A stretch of DNA of 64,000 nt from Fodinibius halophilus (GTDB taxonomy: Bacteria; Bacteroidota; Rhodothermia; Balneolales; Balneolaceae), in assembly GCF_011059105.1 (NCBI RefSeq), contig NZ_JAALLS010000007.1:95080-159079 (forward strand), in the 5' to 3' direction. The stretch's first letter is position 1, and each line of letters begins with the position of its first letter. The notes beneath the pieces were generated by a model, which ran no database searches, was not told the DNA's origin, and saw only the letters and a program-made list of their open reading frames with translations. This document shows, piece after piece, positions 27,388-36,134 of this stretch. The position numbers were made by a program, and so were the translations under genes.

Positions 27388-28378
27388 CCAGATCTAAAAG
27401 TATAATTACTGTTCCTGCCCATTCTTTTTTAAAAGAGATAACCGTTTCTTGCTTTCTGAGTAAATATAATCGACTTAGCTTCTTTAACATCTCTTTGTCT
27501 TCTGCCAGTTTCTCAACTTCCAGCCAATATTTCCATTCTGTTTCGAACCTCCATTCCGGATTATCAATGCGGCTATTGGGCAAACGATAATGAAAAGTAG
27601 GTCGCGGATCATTTTTTTCGCCCTCCATCACCGGTTTTACCAGCTCGGGTTCCAGTAAACCAAAAACAGGCATCATATCAATCGGACGATTCCGGGTTGG
27701 GTTCCTATCAATATAATCTTGGACCATTTGCACTTGATCAGGTTGATATTCCGGATCCAACACTTTGCGCACATACTTATCGGGAAACGGATCAACAAAG
27801 GGCGAAATACGTCGTGAAATATCGATATTCAACGTTTCCAGAAGCCACGGATACAAAATCATGAAAGAACGCAGATAGTCAATAAGTGTAGACACTTCGA
27901 GATCCGGCGATTCTATATTAATATGCATTCCAAAGGCATTAACAAAAGAGGCATGTGTACCCTTGGCCTTATCCTCTTGCAGTCTGCTGCGTAGCGTTTC
28001 AAGCTGTTTAAGCTCTTCTACTGGTAAAGGAGGCATTACAATTTCTAACGGCACAACGGAACGGGCCATTTTATCAATAGCATCTTCAATTGACTTTCGA
28101 AGGGAGTCTTCTTCTAGTTTAATACCCCACCGATCAAGGATATTGTGTTCAGCCATCTTTTGCAGAATACGAGCATCAAGCTCAACCCGGAAGTCCCCCA
28201 ATGATGTCCCCTCAATACGGTAGTGATACCGATGTTCTTTAGTTATAGCCCCTCCGTAGAGCGAAGTGATAATTTCTGCCGCCCGTTGTGGCTCTATACC
28301 GGCAAATTCCAGTTCAAACCCAACTTTTCGGTACTCCCCCCTCGCATTGTTTTGTGTAGGCGGTAATTTGTAGGTCAT
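27380..28378 (-). CDS. Putative amidoligase (COOH-NH2 ligase family)
   Basis: 332 residues. The N-terminal GFELEFAGIEPQRAAEII, the YHYRIEGTSLGDFRVELDAR segment, and THASFVNAFGMHINIESPDL match the Amidoligase_2 family, relatives of glutamate-cysteine ligase and glutamine synthetase that form amide bonds with ATP. Iyer, Aravind and co-workers described these enzymes as paired with class I amidotransferase-like hydrolases, exactly as here. The substrates are unknown; a peptide or small-molecule amide is expected. It is the first gene of the pair. Confidence 0.88.
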   Translation of the reverse strand: MTYKLPPTQNNARGEYRKVGFELEFAGIEPQRAAEIITSLYGGAITKEHRYHYRIEGTSLGDFRVELDARILQKMAEHNILDRWGIKLEEDSLRKSIEDAIDKMARSVVPLEIVMPPLPVEELKQLETLRSRLQEDKAKGTHASFVNAFGMHINIESPDLEVSTLIDYLRSFMILYPWLLETLNIDISRRISPFVDPFPDKYVRKVLDPEYQPDQVQMVQDYIDRNPTRNRPIDMMPVFGLLEPELVKPVMEGEKNDPRPTFHYRLPNSRIDNPEWRFETEWKYWLEVEKLAEDKEMLKKLSRLYLLRKQETVISFKKEWAGTVIILLDLDE

Positions 28379-28542
28379 CTAATATCTCCAACCTTGTTGG
28401 TTATAATTATCACCGAAAATTTGATCATATTGTAAAAGATTGAAAATGAGAACCGGTTATATTTGCCAACCACATTTGTTCTTAACATAATCATGTTCAT
28501 TTTGCTACAAAAGATATCATTAATAAAATACAGGGATAATCT

Positions 28543-29841
28543 ATGAAACGTTTCATTCAGCTTAGTATACTGCTGTTATTTTGCATTCCCGCTATTGTAT
28601 TAGCACAACAAACAAAAGTTTTTACCGGCGGTAAAATAATACCTGTCAGTGGTGAACCTATAGAAAATGGCGTCATGGTAATCCAAGACGAAAAAATTAT
28701 TGCTATAGGTGCCCAGGGAGAAGTTGATATTCCAACTAATGCTAAAAAATATGATGTTTCGGGAAAAGTTATTATGCCCGGGCTCGTAGACTCACACTCC
28801 CACGTTGGTGGCGGTGATGGCGGAGACCGATCCTCAGCTCTTCATCCCGATACCCGTATTTTGGACAGTATTGATCCCCGCAGCGATACCTTCAAAAAAG
28901 CACTGGCCGGTGGTATAACCACCGTTAATGTGATGCCCGGTTCCGGCCACTTGATGAGTGGACAAACCGTCTACCTAAAACTGCGAAAGGCGAACCGTAT
29001 AGAGGATATGCTGTTTGTCGATAATCCCAGAGAAGAAGTAGCGGGCGGTCTCAAGATGGCGAATGGAACGAACCCCATTGGGAAAGGTCCCTTTCCCGGA
29101 ACTCGTGCAAAATCCGCTTCTATGGTTCGCGAACTCTTTATAAAAGCCCAAAACTATAAAGAAAAAATAGAAAAGGCCGATGGCGATCCTGATAAAATGC
29201 CCACCCGAGACATTGGTATGGAAGCCCTGGTTGAAGTACTCAACGGTGAGCGCATTGTCCATAATCATACCCACCGACATGATGATATTTTAACAGCTAT
29301 CCGATTGGCCGAAGAGTTTGACTACCGATTGGTTCTGCATCACGTAAGTGAAGCCTGGAAAGTAGCTGATGAGATTGCAGAAGCTGACGTCCCTGCCTCT
29401 ATTATTGTGCTGGATTCACCCGGTGGTAAAATGGAAGCGGTAGATATTAAATACAAAAACGGTGCAGTACTTGAAGATGCCGGTGTTACGGTAGGATATC
29501 ATACTGATGCCTCAATAACTGATACCCGGCTGTTTCTCCGCTCCGGTGCTTTTGGTGTGCGTGCCGGTATGAGCCGTGAAGCTGCTCTTAAAGCATTAAC
29601 TATTGAAAATGCAAAAATGCTGGATGTCCAAGACCGTGTCGGAACCCTTGAAAAAGGAAAAGATGCCGACTTTATCATTTTATCCGGCAATCCGCTCAGT
29701 GTTTATACCCGCGTACAACAAACATGGGTGGAAGGAAAGAAGAGATTTGATATCTCAAACCCTGAAGATCGTAAGTATGCTACCGGTGGTTATGATGTGT
29801 TTGAACGCACAACCCAAAATCATAATCACGGCCGCAACTAA
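28543..29841 (+). CDS. Secreted amidohydrolase, catalytic-type
   Basis: 432 residues. A signal peptide (hydrophobic residues 5-18, cleavage near VLAQ) leads to an imidazolonepropionase-like amidohydrolase. The metal pair HxH is in MPGLVDSHSHVGG; further His in HNHTHRHDDI and VLHHVSEAW and the late GYHTDASITDTR fit the metal and catalytic sites. The C-terminal GTLEKGKDADFIILSGNPLS is typical. It is followed by a paralogous gene 59 bases downstream that lacks several of these residues, so the two may act together. Substrate unknown. Confidence 0.88.
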   Translation: MKRFIQLSILLLFCIPAIVLAQQTKVFTGGKIIPVSGEPIENGVMVIQDEKIIAIGAQGEVDIPTNAKKYDVSGKVIMPGLVDSHSHVGGGDGGDRSSALHPDTRILDSIDPRSDTFKKALAGGITTVNVMPGSGHLMSGQTVYLKLRKANRIEDMLFVDNPREEVAGGLKMANGTNPIGKGPFPGTRAKSASMVRELFIKAQNYKEKIEKADGDPDKMPTRDIGMEALVEVLNGERIVHNHTHRHDDILTAIRLAEEFDYRLVLHHVSEAWKVADEIAEADVPASIIVLDSPGGKMEAVDIKYKNGAVLEDAGVTVGYHTDASITDTRLFLRSGAFGVRAGMSREAALKALTIENAKMLDVQDRVGTLEKGKDADFIILSGNPLSVYTRVQQTWVEGKKRFDISNPEDRKYATGGYDVFERTTQNHNHGRN

Positions 29842-29900
29842 GAATATTTATTGAAAGAAATGGTTGCCAAAAGAATTTTAGACTAAAAAATACTACAATT

Positions 29901-31097
29901 ATGAAGAAACGAATCACATTATTTCTTTTTGCACTCCTTCTCGGGGTATCAATGAGCAGCTATTCGCAAATAGCTGTACAAGCAGATACCATTTATACCA
30001 TGGAAGGCAACAAAATTGTCAATGGTATAGTACTGGTACAAGGAGATAAAATTGAGGCTGTCGGCTCTGCTTCAGAGATCGAAATACCCTCTGGTTATGA
30101 TACCCATAAAACCTCCGTTGTTACTCCCGGTCTTATTGATGCACACACTGTAGTGGGCCTGGCAGGAATCTATAATCAAGACAGCGACCAGGACCAGCTC
30201 GAAACCTCTTCGGCCATACAGCCCCATCTTCGTGCTTATGATGCCTACAATGCACGTGAAGAACTCGTAGACTTTGTACTCAACAAAGGAGTTACAACTG
30301 TACACACCGGTCACGGCCCCGGAGCGTTAGCCAGTGGACAAACGATGATAGTGAAAACTCCCTATAATACAGTTGAAAAAGGAGTTTTGGATTCTGAAAC
30401 CACCGTTGCCTTTACTCTTGGGTCAACTGTGGGGCGATATTTTGATAAACCCGGAACACGTGCCAAAGGAGTAGCCATGCTTCGTCAGCAATTTATAAAA
30501 GCACAGGAATATCTTGAAAAACAAAAGTCTGGCGAAAAGCCCAATAAAGATCTCAAAATGGAGGCACTGGCAGATGTACTAAACGGCGACCTAACAGCTA
30601 TGATTACCGCCCATCGTGCCAATGATATCATGACAGCCCTACGCCTAAAAGAGGAGTTTGGCTTCGACATGATTCTTGATGGTGCGGCCGAAGCATACCT
30701 GGTACTCGATGAAATTAAAGAAGCCGGTGTTCCTGTATTCATCCATCCTACTATGACTCGCACCTATGGTGATGCCAAAAATGCCAGTTTTACTACTGCT
30801 TCTAAACTGGCAGAAGCAGGCATTTCCTTTGCTTTCCAAAGTGGATTTGAAAGTTATGTACCTAAAACGCGCATTATTCTTTACGAAGCAGCCATTGCAG
30901 CAGCTTACGGACTCGATCGGGAGACCGCTCTGCATGCTTTAACCAAACAACCGGCGCAACTCCTCGGTATCTCTGACAAGGTGGGGTCACTTGCCAAAGG
31001 CAAAGATGCTGATCTTGTGCTTTTTGATGGCGATCCCCTGGAATATACTACTCATATCAAATCAGTAATTGTTGACGGAAAGGTAGTCAAAAAGTAA
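29901..31097 (+). CDS. Secreted amidohydrolase paralogue, metal site degenerate
   Basis: 398 residues, with a signal peptide (residues 4-20, cleavage near SYSQ). It aligns with the preceding gene along its whole length (VVTPGLIDAHTVVGLAG, PGTRAKGVAMLRQQFIKAQE, IMTALRLKEEFGFDMILDGAAEAYLV, GSLAKGKDADLVLFDGDPL). The HxH is reduced to HTV, the LHHVSEAW histidines become LDGAAEAY, and the GYHTDASITD region becomes AFQSGFESYVP. It is probably inactive as a metal hydrolase and may be a structural or substrate-binding partner of the upstream enzyme. A terminator follows. Confidence 0.85.
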   Translation: MKKRITLFLFALLLGVSMSSYSQIAVQADTIYTMEGNKIVNGIVLVQGDKIEAVGSASEIEIPSGYDTHKTSVVTPGLIDAHTVVGLAGIYNQDSDQDQLETSSAIQPHLRAYDAYNAREELVDFVLNKGVTTVHTGHGPGALASGQTMIVKTPYNTVEKGVLDSETTVAFTLGSTVGRYFDKPGTRAKGVAMLRQQFIKAQEYLEKQKSGEKPNKDLKMEALADVLNGDLTAMITAHRANDIMTALRLKEEFGFDMILDGAAEAYLVLDEIKEAGVPVFIHPTMTRTYGDAKNASFTTASKLAEAGISFAFQSGFESYVPKTRIILYEAAIAAAYGLDRETALHALTKQPAQLLGISDKVGSLAKGKDADLVLFDGDPLEYTTHIKSVIVDGKVVKK

Positions 31098-31128
31098 AGA
31101 GTCCAATTCTGGGTTTTTATATCATTAT

Positions 31129-31167
31129 CCTCTCCCTTGTGTTGTATAGACGGGGAGGGGATTTTTT
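31129..31167 (+). terminator. Terminator of the amidohydrolase pair
   Basis: CCTCTCCC and GGGAGGGG form an 8-base stem followed by ATTTTTT, 31 bases past the stop. Confidence 0.75.
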
Positions 31168-31288
31168 ATTTAGATTAAGTCATATTCACTTACATATCTG
31201 TTGCGATCTCCAAACTTAGATTGCCCCCCGCTCAATTAATGCCTATCCTTGGAGGTTATTCTAAAAATAAATTTCGTAGGCAGATAAA

Positions 31289-31885
31289 ATGGATATTCCC
31301 GCATATTTAAATGCGCTGACAGGGCTATTTGTAATTATAGATCCCATAGGTGCGGCTCTCATTTTTCACTCTCTGGTACCCCCGGGCGAAAAGCGTCACC
31401 GTCGCATTATGGCATTCAAAGCAATTATCATATCTGCCGTGCTACTGGTCGTTTTTGGGAACTATGGCGAACCACTGCTTGAACAGCTGGGTATAAGTAT
31501 TCATGCACTGCGTATCTCAGGTGGGCTGCTGCTTTTCTATACCGCCTTTAACATGGTTACCGAAGAGATTGAATACACCAAAGCAGAAAAGAAAAAAGAT
31601 ATCTCTGTTTTCCCTATGTCCATCCCCCTCCTGGCCGGACCGGGATCCTTGACCCTTTCCATTCTACTATTTTCAAAATCTGGTGAAGCCAGTGCAGATA
31701 TTGCAGTTACGGCAGCAATACTCTCCATTTTTGCCCTCACCCTGTTACTAATGTTGATTTCAAAATATCTAAAGAAAATTATTGGGAAAACCGGAGATGA
31801 GATCTTACGCCGATTTTTGGGCGTTATTCTAGCCGCTCTTGCCATACAGTTTGTGTATGATGGCATTGCGAATATCACCGGATAA
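31289..31885 (+). CDS. MarC-family integral membrane protein
   Basis: 198 residues with about six membrane helices. The start (LNALTGLFVIIDPIGAALIF) and the middle (SIPLLAGPGSLTLSILLFS) match the MarC/UPF0056 family, in which DPxG and GPG motifs sit at two pseudo-symmetric loops. The last part ILRRFLGVILAALAIQFVYDGI is also typical. The function of the family is not settled. The gene ends three bases before the convergent adenosine deaminase gene ends. Confidence 0.92.
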   Translation: MDIPAYLNALTGLFVIIDPIGAALIFHSLVPPGEKRHRRIMAFKAIIISAVLLVVFGNYGEPLLEQLGISIHALRISGGLLLFYTAFNMVTEEIEYTKAEKKKDISVFPMSIPLLAGPGSLTLSILLFSKSGEASADIAVTAAILSIFALTLLLMLISKYLKKIIGKTGDEILRRFLGVILAALAIQFVYDGIANITG

Positions 31886-31888
31886 TTC

Positions 31889-32875
31889 TTACCGGTAGGC
31901 TTTTGTTATTTGTTTGCGGAGACTCGCCTTTGTCCCATCATCAGTAAAAGCATGATCTATAGCATGAAGATTACTCTGTAATAGTTCTTCTGTAGTCCAC
32001 CCAAAAGCCGAGGCTACTGTTTCATACTCGTCATTTAAGGTAACATTCGAGATCGTCCGGGTATCTGTGTTAATGCTCAGAGAAATCCCCGCTTCGAACA
32101 GTTTGTTCACCGAATGGTCAGTAATAGCCTCAAACACATCCGTCTGAACATTACTGGTGGGACAGACTTCAAGGTGAATATTTTCTTTTTTTAAATACTC
32201 AACCAGTTTAGGATCTTCATAACTGCGCACCCCGTGCCCAATACGAGATGGACTAAACTTATTTAGCGTTTCCCATACGCTTTCAGGGCCGCAGGCCTCC
32301 CCGGCATGAGCAGTACAATTAAGACCTTTTTGGTTGACATACTCAAAGGCTTCAATATGGTTATCAACGGGATAGCCAGCCTCATCAGCGGCAATATCAA
32401 ATCCGACCACCCGACTTCCTTTAAACTGTTCAACCAGCTTCACCGTTTGCATACTTTGCTCCTCAGAATAGTGACGAAGCGTACACAATAAAATACCCGC
32501 TTCAATACCCGTCTCTTCGACCTGTTCTTCTACGGTATCATTCACAACCTGCACTACCTCTTCTATTGTTAAATCACCCTTGGTGTGCTCTAATGGAGCA
32601 AAACGGATCTCCGTATACAATACATTATCAGCCAGCAGCTGCTCAAAGAGGTCTTCGGTCACCAGCTTGAGCGCTTGTTCGGTTTGCATCAGTTCAATAG
32701 CCGGCAATGAACGTCTAATATAATCGGCAAGATCACGACACTTTGCAGGAGCGGTAAAAAACTCTTGGTATTCCGCTTTTGTAATTTTCGGCCTTAGCTT
32801 TTTTACAACCCCAAAACTTAGCGAGCAATCTAAGTGTAAGTGAAGCTCAATTTTGGGCAGATCTGAAAAATTCAT
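31889..32875 (-). CDS. add: Adenosine deaminase-family protein
   Basis: 328 residues. The metal-site HLHL is in PKIELHLHLDCSLS, the third His and catalytic Glu are in TAHAGEACGPESV, then RIGHGVRS and the metal Asp in SINTDTRTIS. This matches the adenosine deaminase family, which converts adenosine to inosine. Two positions depart from the common text (HLHLDCSL for HLHLDGAL, and NTDTR for NTDDP), as in some actinobacterial-type members, so a different purine or adenine-like substrate is possible. It is a single gene convergent with marC. Confidence 0.87.
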   Translation of the reverse strand: MNFSDLPKIELHLHLDCSLSFGVVKKLRPKITKAEYQEFFTAPAKCRDLADYIRRSLPAIELMQTEQALKLVTEDLFEQLLADNVLYTEIRFAPLEHTKGDLTIEEVVQVVNDTVEEQVEETGIEAGILLCTLRHYSEEQSMQTVKLVEQFKGSRVVGFDIAADEAGYPVDNHIEAFEYVNQKGLNCTAHAGEACGPESVWETLNKFSPSRIGHGVRSYEDPKLVEYLKKENIHLEVCPTSNVQTDVFEAITDHSVNKLFEAGISLSINTDTRTISNVTLNDEYETVASAFGWTTEELLQSNLHAIDHAFTDDGTKASLRKQITKAYR

Positions 32876-33048
32876 ATTTGATATCTCTTTTTATATAATT
32901 GAAAAAAAGCCATAAAAGTTAGGCTTTTATCAGACCAAATACCATTGGTAATACGTTTCTAAATTGTCCGTCGGTTCCTTATTTTAATGCCCTGTTTAGA
33001 TCAGTGCAATTTTCTTGATCACGGTTTACCGATCATCACATTCTATTT

Positions 33049-34944
33049 ATGACATACCTTTCTACCGAAAACCTATCTAAGAATTACGGCCATAAAACAC
33101 TTTTTGAAGGACTCTCTTTTGGGATCTCTGAAGGCGACAAAACAGCACTCATTGCTGAAAATGGAACCGGTAAAACCACCCTTCTTCAAATACTAGCGGG
33201 GAATGAAACTCCCGATGATGGCAAGGTGATGATACAAAACGATATCAGCATTGGTTTTTTGGAACAAGATCCGCAGCTCAACGAGGACCTTACTATCCGC
33301 TCTTATATTGCCCGCAGCAATAATAAGATGGTACAACTCATCCAAGAATATGAACAGGCCGTACAAGCCCAGGCCGAAGATTATAACGAAGAAACGCAGC
33401 AAGCATTTGAGAAGGCCGCTGCTAAAATGGATGCCGCCAATGCCTGGGACTACGAACAGCGGATGGAACAGATTCTCGGGAAGTTAAACATCCATGACCT
33501 TGACCAATCTATTTCTACCCTATCGGGTGGGCAACGCAAGCGGGTAGCACTGGCTTTTGTATTGCTGGATGACCCTGATATGCTCATACTCGATGAGCCT
33601 ACCAACCACCTTGATGTAGAGATGATTGAATGGCTCGAAGAATATCTAAAACAGAGCAACTTAACGCTGCTGATGGTAACGCACGACCGCTATTTCCTGG
33701 ATCGGGTTTGTGACCATATCATTGAGTTAGAGGGGGGCAAGCTCTATCATCATAAAGGGAACTATCAATATTTTTTGCAAAAGCGAGCTGAACGCCGCGA
33801 AATTGAACGCAAAAGAACACATAAAGCCAATCAGCTTTACAAAAAAGAGCTGCAATGGATGCGGCGATCACCCAAAGCTCGGACCAGTAAGTCTAAATCT
33901 CGCATCGACAATTTCAAAGAGCTCGAAGATGACCTCGATACTGGTCCAGACGGACCGGAACTGCGCCTGCAGATGGATATGAGCCGCATGGGCGGTAAGA
34001 TATTGGAACTTATCAATGTGTCTAAGAGCTATGGCGATGAAAAGATTCTTGACAGCTTTTATTACGATTTCGAAAAAGGAGAACGCATCGGCATTATTGG
34101 CAAAAACGGGGTGGGCAAAAGTACCTTCCTGAAAATGCTCACCGGAGAAGAACCTATTGACTCCGGGAAGAGGCGAGTAGGCAAAACCATCGTCTTTGGC
34201 CACTACCGACAGAAGGGACTCGATTTTGATGAAAGCCAACGTGTTATTGATGTCATTGAAAATGTGGCAAAAGTCATTAAGTTGGCTAGTGGAAAAAAGA
34301 TCTCGGCCTCCCAATTTCTTAAGCATTTCATGTTTACCTCAGAGATGCAGTATACCCCTGTAGAAAAGCTTAGCGGGGGCGAAAAACGGAGACTGAGTCT
34401 CATGATGGTACTGCTGGAAAATCCCAATTTCCTGGTACTGGATGAACCCACAAATGATCTGGATCTGCTGACCCTGAATAAACTCGAAGAGTTTCTGTTG
34501 GATTTCCAAGGCTGCCTGATCTTGGTCTCCCACGATCGCTTCTTTATGGATAAGTTAGTAGAACATTACTTTGTATTTGAAGGCGACGGAAAAGTGGATA
34601 GTCATCACGGTACGTATGAAGAATACCGGGAGCTTCGCAAAAAGCGTAAAGCAGAAGAACGAGCCAAAGAGAAGAAGAAAAAAAGCAGTTCTGCATCTAA
34701 GAATGGAAAGCAGAATTCTAATTCTTACGATGAAAAACTCAGCTATAACGAACGGAGGGAGTACAACAAACTCGGAGAAAAAATTGATAAGCTGGAGTCC
34801 AAAAAAGAAGCATTGGAATCCCAAATCAGCAGTGGTGAGTTAGATCATGATGAACTACGGGAAAAATCGAATCGTTATGCTGAACTGGAATCTGAAATTG
34901 AGGAATGTACTGAACGCTGGTTTGAACTGGCAGAACGAGCATAA
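33049..34944 (+). CDS. uup: ABC-F family ATPase (Uup-like)
   Basis: 631 residues without membrane segments. Two ABC domains are present: Walker A AENGTGKTT and GKNGVGKST, signatures LSGGQRKRV and LSGGEKRRL, and Walker B regions LILDEPTNHLD and LVLDEPTNDLD. The linker between them and the Lys/Glu-rich C-terminal coiled coil (about residues 540-630) are typical of Uup. ABC-F proteins act on ribosomes or DNA rather than in transport. The next gene, an Smr protein, starts 22 bases downstream. Confidence 0.9.
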   Translation: MTYLSTENLSKNYGHKTLFEGLSFGISEGDKTALIAENGTGKTTLLQILAGNETPDDGKVMIQNDISIGFLEQDPQLNEDLTIRSYIARSNNKMVQLIQEYEQAVQAQAEDYNEETQQAFEKAAAKMDAANAWDYEQRMEQILGKLNIHDLDQSISTLSGGQRKRVALAFVLLDDPDMLILDEPTNHLDVEMIEWLEEYLKQSNLTLLMVTHDRYFLDRVCDHIIELEGGKLYHHKGNYQYFLQKRAERREIERKRTHKANQLYKKELQWMRRSPKARTSKSKSRIDNFKELEDDLDTGPDGPELRLQMDMSRMGGKILELINVSKSYGDEKILDSFYYDFEKGERIGIIGKNGVGKSTFLKMLTGEEPIDSGKRRVGKTIVFGHYRQKGLDFDESQRVIDVIENVAKVIKLASGKKISASQFLKHFMFTSEMQYTPVEKLSGGEKRRLSLMMVLLENPNFLVLDEPTNDLDLLTLNKLEEFLLDFQGCLILVSHDRFFMDKLVEHYFVFEGDGKVDSHHGTYEEYRELRKKRKAEERAKEKKKKSSSASKNGKQNSNSYDEKLSYNERREYNKLGEKIDKLESKKEALESQISSGELDHDELREKSNRYAELESEIEECTERWFELAERA

Positions 34945-34966
34945 AACCGGTATAACCAACTGAGCC

Positions 34967-35236
34967 ATGTGTCCTAAAGAACTGCCCATAGATGGTACAC
35001 TGGACCTACACACCTTTCGCCCTGATGAATTGGGCTCTTTGATTCCGGATTATATTTCGGAATGTCTAAAAGAAGAGATCTATGAAATTAGGATCATACA
35101 CGGTAAGGGAACGGGCAACCTTCGACGCTCTGTACATGCCCTCCTCGACCGTAACCCTAACGTACAAAGCTATTCTCTGGCCGGCGATCGCAGTGGCTGG
35201 GGAGCAACCATTGTATCCCTTAAAAGAGATAAATAG
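34967..35236 (+). CDS. Smr-domain protein
   Basis: 89 residues forming a single Smr domain: the LDLHTF start, the EIRIIHGKGTGNLRRSVHALL core with the conserved HGKG, and a closing GWGATIVSL. Smr domains are nucleases or nucleic-acid-binding units, found at the end of MutS2 or alone. It follows an ABC-F gene, and both may act on stalled ribosomes or DNA; that link is inference. Confidence 0.9.
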   Translation: MCPKELPIDGTLDLHTFRPDELGSLIPDYISECLKEEIYEIRIIHGKGTGNLRRSVHALLDRNPNVQSYSLAGDRSGWGATIVSLKRDK

Positions 35237-35285
35237 CTCTCAGCCCTATCTACATGTTGTGAGCCCGAAAAACTTTAGCCAATAA

Positions 35286-35326
35286 AAAAACCCGCCCATT
35301 TCATTAAAAAACAGACAGGTTTTTTA
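35286..35326. terminator. Probable bidirectional terminator
   Basis: AAAAAACCCG and CAGGTTTTTT form an imperfect stem between the convergent Smr and fasciclin genes, with A and T tracts on both sides. Confidence 0.5.
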
Positions 35327-35349
35327 CCGACAATTCAGCTCAATATCCT

Positions 35350-35922
35350 CTAGTTTTCAACAAGGAAGACTTTATCTACTACATGAACAATACCGTTAGA
35401 AGCATCAACAGTCCCTAAAATTTTAGCACCGTTAACGTAAACTTCACCATCTTTTTCTTCAGATTTAACATACTGCCCTGTTGCAAGGTATACATTCATA
35501 CCATCTGCAAGCTGCTCTTTACTCAATGAAGCCGGAGAGGCATGAGAGGTTAAAATCTTGGCCAGCTTAGATTTGTTTTCTGGTTTCAACAGGTTTTCAA
35601 CCGTACCTTCTGGCAGGGCTTCGAAAGCCTCGTTTGTAGGTGCAAAAACAGTTAGCGGACCCGCATTCACTAGTACGTTTTGGATTTCAGCCGCTGCAAC
35701 AGCTTTTGCCAATGTTGTATGATCAGGAGAATTCTTTGCAATTTTTAAGATATTAGCCTTTGAATCTTCATCCACTACCCCGGCCTGTCCTGTATTAGAA
35801 GCAGATATTGACCGATCACTTGTTGAAGAACTGGATTTTTTTTCTGTATTCCCACAAGATATTAGAACCCCTGAAACCGTTAACACCAATGCGATATTTA
35901 TTATTTTATTCAATGTAGTCAT
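35350..35922 (-). CDS. Fasciclin-domain lipoprotein
   Basis: 190 residues. A signal segment ends in the lipobox LISC (Cys about 23), then a Ser-rich linker and one FAS1 domain: the H1 motif GPLTVFAPTNEAFEALPEGT, then ILTSHASPASLS and the H2-like IVHVVDKVFLVEN at the end. FAS1 domains mediate adhesion or bind small ligands. The protein is probably on the outer membrane. It is a single gene, divergent from the membrane MutS gene. Confidence 0.93.
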   Translation of the reverse strand: MTTLNKIINIALVLTVSGVLISCGNTEKKSSSSTSDRSISASNTGQAGVVDEDSKANILKIAKNSPDHTTLAKAVAAAEIQNVLVNAGPLTVFAPTNEAFEALPEGTVENLLKPENKSKLAKILTSHASPASLSKEQLADGMNVYLATGQYVKSEEKDGEVYVNGAKILGTVDASNGIVHVVDKVFLVEN

Positions 35923-36134
35923 AGCATTTATTTTTTATTTTACCGTAGTATTATATATAAGATTTTAAGACCTTTTTGTCTTTTATTAAAATACAAAAAA
36001 GTGGCTAATCCCCCAACATAACTTTTGGGATACCCTTTTTGATTCAAAAAATTTAGAGTGTCTCAGATGTTATTTTCACCTGCATTTTTACTATCCTTCG
36101 GCTGAGGTATTTATTATTTAATAATTGATCTTTT

